Shown here: positions 1 to 6,845 of the stretch, one piece after another
Layout of the letters: the number at the start of each line of letters is the position of its first letter
How positions within the stretch are numbered: the first letter of the stretch is position 1
Source of the DNA: Collinsella sp.
GTDB taxonomy: Bacteria; Actinomycetota; Coriobacteriia; Coriobacteriales; Coriobacteriaceae
Assembly (NCBI GenBank): GCA_019424905.1
Contig: JAHYYP010000018.1
Coordinates: forward strand, 1 to 25,766
Length of the DNA stretch: 25,766 bases
Direction: 5' to 3'
The notes under the pieces: generated by a model
Database searches by the model: none
Seen by the model: the letters and a program-made list of their open reading frames with translations, nothing else
What the model was told of the DNA's origin: nothing
Made by a program: the position numbers and the translations under genes

Positions 1-372
1 GTGAATATCGAGGCCGAGGAGACGGCGCCCACAACGGTGAACGCCACCCCGATCCGCACGCGCCGCCTGTTCTCACAGGCAAGTGCGGGCGCCAAGAAGT
101 TCCTGGACCATACGCTGGTAAACACCGCCGGCCCAACCGATTCCGAAGGCTCAAAGGACCCCGAGACTCCTGAGACCCCGACGAACCCGGACAAGCCCAA
201 GTCCGACAACGGAGCTAAGATCGACACCAAGGTCAAGACTACGACCACAGCGAAGAACCTCGCAAACACCGGCGACCAAACATTCGCCCTAGTCGCCACT
301 GCAGCAGCAGCGGGAGCAACGCTCGTAGTGATAGCCCTCATCATGCTGATCAAGCGCCGCAAGACCCACTAG
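1..372 (+). CDS. C-terminal end of a sortase-anchored surface protein (partial)
   Basis: The reading frame is open from the first base of the window, so the 5' end is missing; the GTG at position 1 is probably just an internal codon. The visible 123 residues are a Pro/Thr/Asp/Lys-rich wall-spanning stretch (about residues 45-85), then the sorting motif LANTG at residues 87-91, a hydrophobic segment at about 96-117, and a positive tail (KRRKTH). This order is the classic cell-wall sorting signal. LAxTG rather than LPxTG is the form typically used by class E sortases of high-GC Gram-positive bacteria, which cleave between T and G and join the protein to peptidoglycan. The function of the outer domains cannot be told from this fragment. 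No sortase gene is in the window. Confidence 0.85.
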   Translation: MNIEAEETAPTTVNATPIRTRRLFSQASAGAKKFLDHTLVNTAGPTDSEGSKDPETPETPTNPDKPKSDNGAKIDTKVKTTTTAKNLANTGDQTFALVATAAAAGATLVVIALIMLIKRRKTH

Positions 373-446
373 TAGCCAGTCGAACATATCGACAACCCAA
401 AAAAACAGGCCACCCGGGTTTTCTGTTGAGTGGAGACTCCGCAAGC

Positions 447-676
447 GGAAACTGCGTCCCATAATTAGGCCGAGAAATGGGATGAACTTTCCCAATGAGA
501 GCCAACCGGAAACCACGTCCCAGAATCAGCCCCCAAAGTGGGACGCACTTTCCCAACGAGCCTCAACCGGAAAATACATCCCGGAATCCAGCTGAATAGT
601 GGGACACACTTTCCCAATCGGGTCCCAAGCGGAAACTGCATCCCATTCCAGACAAGAATTCCGGGACACACTTTCC
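447..676. repeat. Four tandem 61-bp imperfect hairpin repeats
   Basis: The units start at 447, 508, 569 and 631, so the period is 61, 61 and 62 bp. Each has a left arm of form GGAAA-N3-CRTCCC and a right arm of form GGGAYRMACTTTCC, separated by about 16 bp, with 15-16-bp linkers beginning CAAY. The two arms of a unit match at about 10-12 of 15 positions, so each unit can fold into a hairpin. The right arm of one unit can also pair with the left arm of the next. The arms are conserved while loops and linkers differ, which suggests the arms are what is selected. Confidence 0.85.
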
Positions 677-686
677 GCAAACAAAG

Positions 687-707
687 AAGGCCACATAACG
701 TGGCCTT
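687..707. terminator. Hairpin, possible terminator
   Basis: AAGGCCAC (687-694) and GTGGCCTT (700-707) form a perfect 8-bp stem around a 5-nt loop. No strong T-tract follows on either strand, so a role in ending transcription from the surface-protein side or the sulfatase side is only inferred. Confidence 0.4.
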
Positions 708-756
708 CAACTTATATATGTTCAGCGGATACCCCTATGACAAGCCGTGTCCCAAC

Positions 757-900
757 AACAAGGCGTCTGTCCGGGCGGAGGTATGTAAGGTTCATCGCGA
801 GTTCCGCACGCAAAGGGGGCCACTTAATGTGGCCCCCGTCTTGCGCAGGACTGTCCGAGCAGGAAACCTTATATGTCTCCGCCCGGACAGACGTTTCAGT
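757..900. repeat. Nested inverted repeat enclosing a GC-rich hairpin
   Basis: The outer arms contain a perfect 17-bp inverted match, CGTCTGTCCGGGCGGAG (764-780) against its complement at 877-893. Similarity continues inward through TAAGGTT (786-792) and AACCTTA (865-871), giving arms of about 36 bp. Inside sits a perfect 9-bp stem, GGGGGCCAC (815-823)/GTGGCCCCC (829-837). The element ends about 20 bp from the stop codon of the minus-strand sulfatase. It could be a bidirectional terminator or a small non-autonomous mobile element; no target duplication was found. Confidence 0.75.
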
Positions 901-920
901 TATGAACTCGCAGCTGGTCG

Positions 921-3221
921 CTACTTGATCTTGGTCGTACCCGGTGCCAGGTTGGGGTCGGTCTCGTTGGCCTCGGTCTGGAAGTGCTCGGTGTACACGT
1001 TCTTGCCGTCGCGGAACATCTCGTAGTACTGCATCTTGGCGTAATCTTCGCGCGCCTTGGTGGCGGCTGCGGCATCGGCGTCGTCACCGGTGACGTTGGA
1101 GGAAAGCGCCCAGCGCAGGCTGGCGTCCTCGTAGCCCACCGAGTTGATAGCGGGCAGCGACTCGCGCAGCGTCATGTGCGCCTTCTGGTAGTCGGAAAGC
1201 GGGGCGCCGATCAGCTGCATAAGCTGGGTGGACAGGTAGTTGGTGGACAGGTCGTCGACCTCGCTCGTCTGGTCGCAACCGGCAACGTCGTAGTTAGCCC
1301 AAATGATGTAGTCGGTCTGCCACAGGCGCTCCTGATGCGTGGCATCGTCTTCGCCGGTAAACCACTTATCGTTGAACTTGGACGGGAAGAACGGCTGGTG
1401 GTCGCCCCAGAACACCACGACCACCTTACGGTCGAGCTTGCTCAGGGCGTTGAGGAAGTAGCGAAGCGCCTGGTCGGACTGCTCGATGCACGAGACATAC
1501 TCGTCGACATCGGAGAGCGTGCCGTCCTCGACGGTCTTGGCGTCCAGATCGGTCGTGTCGATGTTGAGGTGCATCTGCTTGTCGACCGGCAGCAGACCCG
1601 TATCGTAGCCCGAGTGGTTCTGCATGGTCACGTCGAAGATAAACTGCGGATCGGCGTTCTGGTCGAGCAGCTCAAGAATCTTGTCGTAGGTAGCCTGGTC
1701 GGTCACCATGCCGCGCAAGGTGTCGGCTCCCTGGAAATCGTTGATGGACAGGAACTGGTCAAAGCCAAAGTCCTTGTAGACGTTCTCGCGGTTCCAGTTG
1801 GTTGCGTGATTGGGGTGCATAGCCGTGGTGGAATAGCCGAGCGATTTGAACTGCTCTGCCAGGTTCCCGGTCGTTTCCATGTTGTAGATGGTGTAGGGGT
1901 ACACGCCCGAGCCCAGGTTGGCCATGGAGTTGCCGGTCATAAACTCAAACTCGGTATTGGCGGTGCCGCCGCCGTAGGCGCTCACGTAGAGCTTGCCGCG
2001 GCTGAGGCAGTCGGACAGGCTCTTAAAGTACTGCGGACCCTCGTAGCCGGCGCGCATGTTCTGGTAGATCGACAGATCCGAGAACGTCTCGTTCATGATG
2101 GCGATGACCGTGGGCTTCTCGCTGTCGAACTGCTCCTGGGCGGCGGCGCGCTCGTCGCTCTTGGCCGCGTCGGACTTGTCGTAGGCCTTGGCGTACTTTT
2201 TGAGCGTGGCCTTGGCATCGTCGACGGAGTAGTCGGCGGGTTTGGGCGGCTTGATGGACTGTGCCGCACTAATAAAGGCAGGCAGGTAGCCCTCGCGCCA
2301 GTAGCTCTCGAGCGGACGCCAGGTGTAGACGGTGATGCCGAGAGTGTTGTAGTAGTCGATGAGCGTAACATGCGCGGTCACACCGCCCAGGCACAGCACG
2401 GCCACGAGCAGGTTGGTGAGCAGCATGCGCTTGGCGTTGGCGGCGCCCTTCTGACGGTGCGGTGCCACCAGGCCAGCGTACTCGCACAGCAGCATGGCGA
2501 TGGCGGTAAAGCCCATGGACAGCACGCAGAACAGCGAGATGGAGAAGGTGTAGCCGGTGCCGGCGACCGCGGCGGCGGTGGAGATGGCCGAAAGGTCGCC
2601 CGGCTGGATGGGCATGGACTTAAACGTGATAACGAAGAACTCGGCAATGCCCAGGATAAAGAGGGCAAAGGCCAGGACCGCGGGGGCTGCGCCGTGGCGC
2701 TGGAATAGGAAGAACAAGCCGACCATGAGCGTGGTGATGATGGCCCACTCGAGCAGGATGCACAGGGGGTAGACCCAGGTAAAGTCGTGGTTGGACGATA
2801 CCTCCATGCCCAGCAGCGCAAAGACGCCGGCGAGCAGCAGGCACAGGACGGCGGCGACGAGCGGTTTGCCCACAAAGGCGCCGCGCAGGCGGGCGAGCTT
2901 GCCGGTGGGGGCGGGGGCGTCGGGCGCGGCGAACGCAAAGACGCGCGGGGCGATGCGGTCGCGTGCGATGCTGGCCCAAGCGCAGCCGGTGAGGATGGCG
3001 TTGGTCAGGATGAGCATCACAAAGGCGAGCGGCTCGTTTTGGGCGACGAGGCCCACGGCGCCCCAAATGGTCAAAAAGAGCTGGAACAGACCGAAGGCGA
3101 CGCTCCAGGCGAAGGCGCCCTTGGTGACGGTGCCCGACTGTGCGCGAATGGCCTTTGCCTCGCGCAAGACAAGGTAGACGGTCGCCGCAAGACCGACGAG
3201 CGAGATGGCGGCAGCGAACAT
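921..3221 (-). CDS. LTA-synthase-family sulfatase (phosphoglycerol transferase-like membrane enzyme)
   Basis: This is a 766-residue membrane enzyme of the LtaS/MdoB alkaline-phosphatase superfamily. Family members move phosphoglycerol or related phospho-groups from lipid donors onto surface polymers or glycans outside the membrane. About eight hydrophobic segments fill residues 1-300, and the outer catalytic domain follows. Motifs, numbered from the chosen start: NETFSD with metal-ligand E378; GGGTANTEFE with the likely nucleophile T420; NWNR at 475-478; TMQNHSGY with H536; FWGDHQPF with metal ligands D607 and H608. All key positions are present, so an active enzyme is likely. I chose the ATG at 3221 because GAGGAG sits 7 bases upstream; the in-frame GTG at 3236 is part of that ribosome-binding region. 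The natural polymer is unknown, so I do not call it ltaS. Confidence 0.88.
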   Translation of the reverse strand: MFAAAISLVGLAATVYLVLREAKAIRAQSGTVTKGAFAWSVAFGLFQLFLTIWGAVGLVAQNEPLAFVMLILTNAILTGCAWASIARDRIAPRVFAFAAPDAPAPTGKLARLRGAFVGKPLVAAVLCLLLAGVFALLGMEVSSNHDFTWVYPLCILLEWAIITTLMVGLFFLFQRHGAAPAVLAFALFILGIAEFFVITFKSMPIQPGDLSAISTAAAVAGTGYTFSISLFCVLSMGFTAIAMLLCEYAGLVAPHRQKGAANAKRMLLTNLLVAVLCLGGVTAHVTLIDYYNTLGITVYTWRPLESYWREGYLPAFISAAQSIKPPKPADYSVDDAKATLKKYAKAYDKSDAAKSDERAAAQEQFDSEKPTVIAIMNETFSDLSIYQNMRAGYEGPQYFKSLSDCLSRGKLYVSAYGGGTANTEFEFMTGNSMANLGSGVYPYTIYNMETTGNLAEQFKSLGYSTTAMHPNHATNWNRENVYKDFGFDQFLSINDFQGADTLRGMVTDQATYDKILELLDQNADPQFIFDVTMQNHSGYDTGLLPVDKQMHLNIDTTDLDAKTVEDGTLSDVDEYVSCIEQSDQALRYFLNALSKLDRKVVVVFWGDHQPFFPSKFNDKWFTGEDDATHQERLWQTDYIIWANYDVAGCDQTSEVDDLSTNYLSTQLMQLIGAPLSDYQKAHMTLRESLPAINSVGYEDASLRWALSSNVTGDDADAAAATKAREDYAKMQYYEMFRDGKNVYTEHFQTEANETDPNLAPGTTKIK

Positions 3222-3434
3222 GCTGAGACTCCTCACAAACTAAAACCTACGAAAGCGGGGGTTTACCCGATTGTTACCAAGATATGCGCTGCAATTGGAG
3301 GCTGCGCACAACAACCAGCCATATTAACGCGCACGTGTGGCGGTGTGGCGCAATGTAGTGGCGACCTGCGCGATAATGGACGGGAATTACACGGAAACGT
3401 AAAGGCTTCTTAAAGAATTAGCGAGGATGAGGCG

Positions 3435-4283
3435 ATGAACGAGCAGGTTTGCACCAAGGCTGTGGATACGTGTGGCTATCCGGTCGAGACGACGGGCAAT
3501 GCGGTGCTGGACACGTTGGAGCACCGTTCCTCCACGCGTGCCTTCGCGCGTGATGACGACGACCGTCCCGTGGCGGTGACCGACGAGCAGCGTGCGGCGA
3601 TTCTGCATGCGGCGAGCCGCGCACCGTCGGCGGGCGCCATGATGATGTATTCCATCGTGAGCATTCGCGAGCAGGCTACGCTGGACCGTCTGGCCGACCT
3701 GTGCGACCACCAGCCTATGATCGCCAAGGCTCCCTGGGCACTTATATTTGTGGTCGATTATGCCAAGTGGATCGATCTGTTTGAGCACGTGGGCTGCTTT
3801 GAGCCCGAGTTTGTCGAGCGCACGGGCAAGGCGCCCCGCCGCGCGCCGGGTTTGGGCGACTTTGCCATCGCGGCCCAGGACGCCGTGATCGCCGCGCAAA
3901 ACGCCGTGGTTGCCGCCGAGGCCCTGGGGCTGGGGAGCTGCTATATCGGTGATATCGTCGAGAATGCCGAGGAAGTTGCCGAGCTGCTCGATCTGCCGCC
4001 CTATACCATGCCGCTGTCGATGCTCATCATCGGCACGCCCCGTAAGGAGCGCCCGGCCATTGCACATCCCGTGGTGAACCTGGTGCACGAGGAGCGCTAC
4101 TGCCGTGCGGACGACGCGACTATGGATGCGCAGGTGGCCGAGATGGATGCGATGTTTCGCCCGCACGCCCGCGAGGTGGGCGAGCGCGTGGTGGATATCT
4201 ACACCCGCAAACACACGAGCCCCTTTATGGCCGAGATGAGCCGCTCCATGGAGTGGTGGTTCAAAAACTGGCTCGGAAAATGA
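3435..4283 (+). CDS. Nitroreductase family protein
   Basis: A 282-residue member of the FMN-dependent nitroreductase family, cytosolic enzymes that use NAD(P)H to reduce nitro compounds, quinones or flavins. Features: the N-terminal LEHRSSTRAF segment, where Arg/Ser contact the FMN phosphate (about residues 29-38); ASRAPSAG (about 57-64), a flavin-contacting segment; and ALGLGSCYIGDI (about 164-175), the usual conserved core. It is longer than the common ~200-residue forms because of a C-terminal extension of about 60 residues ending in an aromatic, basic tail. The ATG at 3435 has GAGGATGAGG just upstream. It is divergent from the sulfatase across a 213-bp gap. A GATAAT at 3372-3377 could be a -10 box, but no good -35 fits. 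The substrate cannot be told from sequence. Confidence 0.85.
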   Translation: MNEQVCTKAVDTCGYPVETTGNAVLDTLEHRSSTRAFARDDDDRPVAVTDEQRAAILHAASRAPSAGAMMMYSIVSIREQATLDRLADLCDHQPMIAKAPWALIFVVDYAKWIDLFEHVGCFEPEFVERTGKAPRRAPGLGDFAIAAQDAVIAAQNAVVAAEALGLGSCYIGDIVENAEEVAELLDLPPYTMPLSMLIIGTPRKERPAIAHPVVNLVHEERYCRADDATMDAQVAEMDAMFRPHAREVGERVVDIYTRKHTSPFMAEMSRSMEWWFKNWLGK

Positions 4284-4285
4284 CG

Positions 4286-4318
4286 AATGTGACAAGGGGA
4301 CAGTCCCTTTGTCACATT
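4286..4318. terminator. Hairpin downstream of the nitroreductase (dispersed hairpin family)
   Basis: Arms 4286-4299 and 4305-4318 pair at 13 of 14 positions around the loop ACAGT, 2 bp after the nitroreductase stop. The 31-nt core is 26/31 identical to the minus-strand hairpin at 17665-17695, so this is one copy of a repeated family rather than a unique terminator. There is no long T-tract, so how well it terminates is uncertain. Confidence 0.6.
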
Positions 4319-4379
4319 TCATATCGCCGCGGTGGCCTAAAGACTGTATAAATCTTTATCTAGCTGGGAAAACAGTGCA

Positions 4380-4406
4380 TTAAAACATGGGCCGATTACC
4401 TATAAT
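4380..4406 (+). promoter_or_regulatory. Possible kup promoter
   Basis: A perfect TATAAT lies at 4401-4406, 35 bp before the kup ATG, in a locally AT-rich stretch. The best -35 candidate is TTAAAA at 4380-4385 with a short 15-bp spacer, so only the -10 box is convincing. I saw no recognisable ydaO/c-di-AMP riboswitch, which controls some kup genes elsewhere. Confidence 0.35.
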
Positions 4407-4441
4407 CCCTTCGAACATTAAAGTTGGGAGGAAACCGGCTT

Positions 4442-6469
4442 ATGGAACAAAAGGCCAAGGAGGCAGCCTCGCACGCTGCGATTCCTGTGAGCATCTCGGC
4501 GATGCTCGTCACGCTGGGCGTGGTGTACGGCGATATCGGCACCAGCCCTATGTATGTAACCAAGGCGCTCGTTGCCGGCAACGGCGGCATCGGAAGCGTC
4601 ACGGAGGAGTTCGTGCTCGGCGCGCTCTCCCTTGTCGTGTGGACGGTCACGTTGCTGACCACCATCAAGTATGTGCTCATCTCGCTGCGCGCCGATAACC
4701 ATGGTGAGGGCGGCATCTTTGCCCTGTACAGCCTGGTCAAGCGCTGCGGCAAGTGGCTTATCATCCCCGCCATGCTGGGTGGCGCCGCGTTGCTCGCCGA
4801 CGGCATCCTGACGCCGGCCGTTACCGTTACCACGGCCATCGAGGGCCTGCGCACCATCCCGGCGGTCCATGCCGTGCTGGGCGATGACCAGGGCCGCGTC
4901 GTCGCCATTACGCTCGCCATCATCATCGTGCTCTTCTTGGTGCAGCGCATCGGTACGGCCAAGATCGGTCACGCCTTTGGCCCCATCATGACGCTGTGGT
5001 TCCTGTTCTTGGGCGGCACAGGCCTGTTCTTTGTCTTACAGCACCCCGCCGTGCTGCTGTGCCTCAACCCGGTGCGCGGCATCGCCTTTTTGCTGAGCCC
5101 CAACAACCACGCGGGCATCATGATTCTGGGCAGCTGCTTCCTCGCCACCACCGGTGCCGAGGCGCTCTACTCCGACATGGGCCACGTCGGCCGCGGCAAC
5201 ATCTACGCTACCTGGCCGTTCGTTAAGTGCTGCCTGCTGCTTTCCTATATGGGCCAGGGCGCTTGGCTTATGAACAACGCTGCCAACCCCGAGCTCATGG
5301 GCATTGCCGACCTCAACCCGTTCTACCAGATGCTCGCCCCGGGCCTGCGTCCGTTTGCCGTCGGCCTTTCCACCGTCGCGGCCATCATTGCCTCGCAGGC
5401 GCTCATTACCGGCGCGTTTTCGCTGGTGTCCGAGGCCAGCCGTCTGGACCTCATGCCGCACATGCAGGTCTTCTACCCTGCCGAGACCAAAGGCCAGCTC
5501 TACATCCCCATGGTCAACAACGTCATGCTCGTGGGCTGCGTCATCGTGGTGCTGCTGTTCCAGAACTCGGCGCATATGGAAGCCGCCTACGGCCTTGCCA
5601 TTACGCTGACCATGATGTGCACCACGCTGCTGCTCTTCTTCTACCTGCACGAGGAGCGCAAGCTCAAGGTCGCGCCGTGGATCTTCGCGGCCTTCTTCCT
5701 TTTGCTCGAGGGCTTCTTCTTCGTGAGCTCGCTCACCAAGTTCTTCCACGGCGGCTATTTCACCATCCTCATGGCCGCGCTCATCATGGGTATCATGGTG
5801 TGCTGGTACAACGGTACGGCTGTTGAGCAGCGCCAGTTTACGCTGCTGCCGCTGCGCAGCTACCTGCCGCAGCTCAAGCGCCTGCGCGATGACGATCGCT
5901 ACGAGCGCCTGAGCGACAACATCGTGTACCTGACCAAGGACACCCATACCGACTACATCGACCGCGACATCGTCTACTCGATTCTGGACAAGCATCCCAA
6001 GCGCGCTCGCGCCTGGTGGTTTGTGAATGTCGAGACCATGGACGAACCGCACACCTTTGCCTATTCGGTCGAGACGTTCGGCACCGACTACGTGTTCCGC
6101 GTGCATCTGTACCTGGGCTACAAGATCAACCAGCGCGTCAATGCCTATCTGCGTCAGGTCGTTCAGGACCTGGCTGCCACCGGCGAGCTGCCGCCGCAGA
6201 CGCATGACTACTCGGTCTACAAGGATCCGGGTAACATCGGTACGTTCAAGTTCGTCCTGATCCGTAAGCTTCTGGCGCCCGAAAGCGACGTGGAGCCCAG
6301 CGAGCGCACGGCCATCACGCTCAAGTACATCATCCGCCGCGCCGCCGGCACGCCTGCGCGTTGGTACGGTCTGGAGAACTCCAACGTGAGCTTTGAGTAC
6401 GTGCCGCTGTTCACCAAGTTCAAGGCCGTGAACAAGATGCAGCGCCTGGCTCCCAACGAGCGCCCGTAG
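4442..6469 (+). CDS. kup: Kup/Trk-type potassium uptake transporter
   Basis: A 675-residue integral membrane protein of the KUP/HAK/KT family, which imports K+ together with protons. The family signature GVVYGDIGTSPMY is at residues 26-38, followed by EGGIFALYSL and TGAEALYSDMGHVG, both diagnostic. About twelve hydrophobic segments fill the first ~465 residues. A hydrophilic cytoplasmic C-terminal domain of about 200 residues follows, as usual; the total is slightly above the typical ~620-630. The ATG at 4442 follows GGGAGGAAA by 7 bases. Downstream in the same direction come a 64-residue membrane protein and a KdpD/KdpE-like pair, which suggests a potassium-homeostasis locus in which the low-energy Kup system is the regulated transporter. 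Confidence 0.95.
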   Translation: MEQKAKEAASHAAIPVSISAMLVTLGVVYGDIGTSPMYVTKALVAGNGGIGSVTEEFVLGALSLVVWTVTLLTTIKYVLISLRADNHGEGGIFALYSLVKRCGKWLIIPAMLGGAALLADGILTPAVTVTTAIEGLRTIPAVHAVLGDDQGRVVAITLAIIIVLFLVQRIGTAKIGHAFGPIMTLWFLFLGGTGLFFVLQHPAVLLCLNPVRGIAFLLSPNNHAGIMILGSCFLATTGAEALYSDMGHVGRGNIYATWPFVKCCLLLSYMGQGAWLMNNAANPELMGIADLNPFYQMLAPGLRPFAVGLSTVAAIIASQALITGAFSLVSEASRLDLMPHMQVFYPAETKGQLYIPMVNNVMLVGCVIVVLLFQNSAHMEAAYGLAITLTMMCTTLLLFFYLHEERKLKVAPWIFAAFFLLLEGFFFVSSLTKFFHGGYFTILMAALIMGIMVCWYNGTAVEQRQFTLLPLRSYLPQLKRLRDDDRYERLSDNIVYLTKDTHTDYIDRDIVYSILDKHPKRARAWWFVNVETMDEPHTFAYSVETFGTDYVFRVHLYLGYKINQRVNAYLRQVVQDLAATGELPPQTHDYSVYKDPGNIGTFKFVLIRKLLAPESDVEPSERTAITLKYIIRRAAGTPARWYGLENSNVSFEYVPLFTKFKAVNKMQRLAPNERP

Positions 6470-6538
6470 TCGACGCTTGAGGTTTGGCTGCGAACGGGCA
6501 GGCTTGCAATGACAGTGATTGAGTCCTGGGAGGAAACC

Positions 6539-6733
6539 ATGGATGCAAAGGTGCTTGACGGTTGCGATTTTGCGACCGAGCTGGTGCGTGAGGCGCGCGT
6601 CGATGCCGCTGAAGATCGGTTCTTTACGAATCGTGCCAACATGGATATGGCCGACCGCGTGATCTCGATCGTGGTGACGGTGCTTGTCGCGGCGTGCGTT
6701 TGCGCGTTGCTCGCGCACGTGCTGTTTGTCTAG
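6539..6733 (+). CDS. Small single-span membrane protein between kup and the kdpD-like gene
   Basis: A 64-residue protein that I do not recognise. Its N-terminal ~46 residues are charged (many Asp/Glu/Arg). Residues about 47-64 form one hydrophobic helix (ISIVVTVLVAACVCALLAHV) ending at the C-terminus. This gives a probable tail-anchored topology with the charged part in the cytosol. The ATG at 6539 is chosen over the one at 6509 because GGGAGG sits 5 bases upstream of it. It lies 69 bp after kup and 112 bp before the KdpD-like kinase. Location suggests an accessory or regulatory subunit for K+ transport, loosely like the small KdpF of the Kdp pump. It is twice KdpF's length, and I see no sequence basis for calling it KdpF. 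Confidence 0.65.
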   Translation: MDAKVLDGCDFATELVREARVDAAEDRFFTNRANMDMADRVISIVVTVLVAACVCALLAHVLFV

Positions 6734-6746
6734 CGACCGCCGGTCG
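6734..6746. promoter_or_regulatory. 13-bp palindrome, possible operator
   Basis: CGACCG-C-CGGTCG is a perfect palindrome directly after the stop codon of the 64-residue protein and about 100 bp before the kinase gene. Its one-base centre is too tight for an RNA loop, so a DNA-binding site is the likelier reading. No binding protein is implied by the sequence. Confidence 0.3.
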
Positions 6747-6765
6747 TAGAAGGCTTTACACTTGG

Positions 6766-6821
6766 AACCACCACAAGGGAAACCACCACAAAGGTGCCTG
6801 TTCCTTTGTGGTGGTTTTTGT
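6766..6821 (+). terminator. Rho-independent terminator with a duplicated 5' arm
   Basis: AACCACCACAAAGG (6781-6794) pairs perfectly with 6803-6816 around an 8-nt loop and is followed by TTTGTTTTTG, a textbook terminator. The 5' arm is duplicated 15 bp upstream (6766-6780, 13/15 identical), so two alternative hairpins can compete for the same 3' arm. It ends the kup transcript and sits only about 25 bp before the kdpD-like ATG, so the kinase needs read-through or its own promoter. Confidence 0.75.
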
Positions 6822-6845
6822 TTTTGAGAGAGGGGCGGGGCACTG

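Larger units (their letters stand above)
373..920. other. 548-bp non-coding gap with repeats
   Basis: No convincing gene lies here; frames that stay open across it are explained by the repeats. The gap separates the plus-strand surface protein from the convergent minus-strand sulfatase. From left to right it holds a weak stem AACCC (394-398)/GGGTT (416-420) that might end the surface-protein transcript, four tandem hairpin repeats (447-676), a hairpin at 687-707, and a long inverted repeat enclosing a GC-rich hairpin (757-900). Confidence 0.8.

Noticed and set aside
447..676. CRISPR array
   Set aside because: The repeats are imperfect, linkers are only 15-16 bp and partly conserved, and no cas gene is present.
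538..1026. Open frame of 162 codons on the plus strand
   Set aside because: It runs through the hairpin repeats and into the antisense strand of the sulfatase; no ribosome-binding site and no protein-like composition.
984..2708. 574-codon plus-strand frame opposite the sulfatase gene
   Set aside because: High GC keeps the antisense frame open; its Val/Gly/His-rich translation resembles no protein, while the minus strand has complete enzyme motifs.
3387..4322. 311-codon minus-strand frame opposite the nitroreductase
   Set aside because: Antisense shadow; it starts inside the hairpin at 4286-4318, and the plus strand carries the family motifs and the ribosome-binding site.
4284..4441. ydaO/c-di-AMP riboswitch before kup
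   Set aside because: The conserved motif blocks of that riboswitch were not seen, and the -10 box lies only 35 bp from the start codon, leaving no room for the aptamer.
6539..6733. Calling the small protein KdpF
   Set aside because: KdpF is about 29 residues, almost wholly hydrophobic, and precedes kdpA; this protein is 64 residues with a long charged part and there is no kdpABC here.
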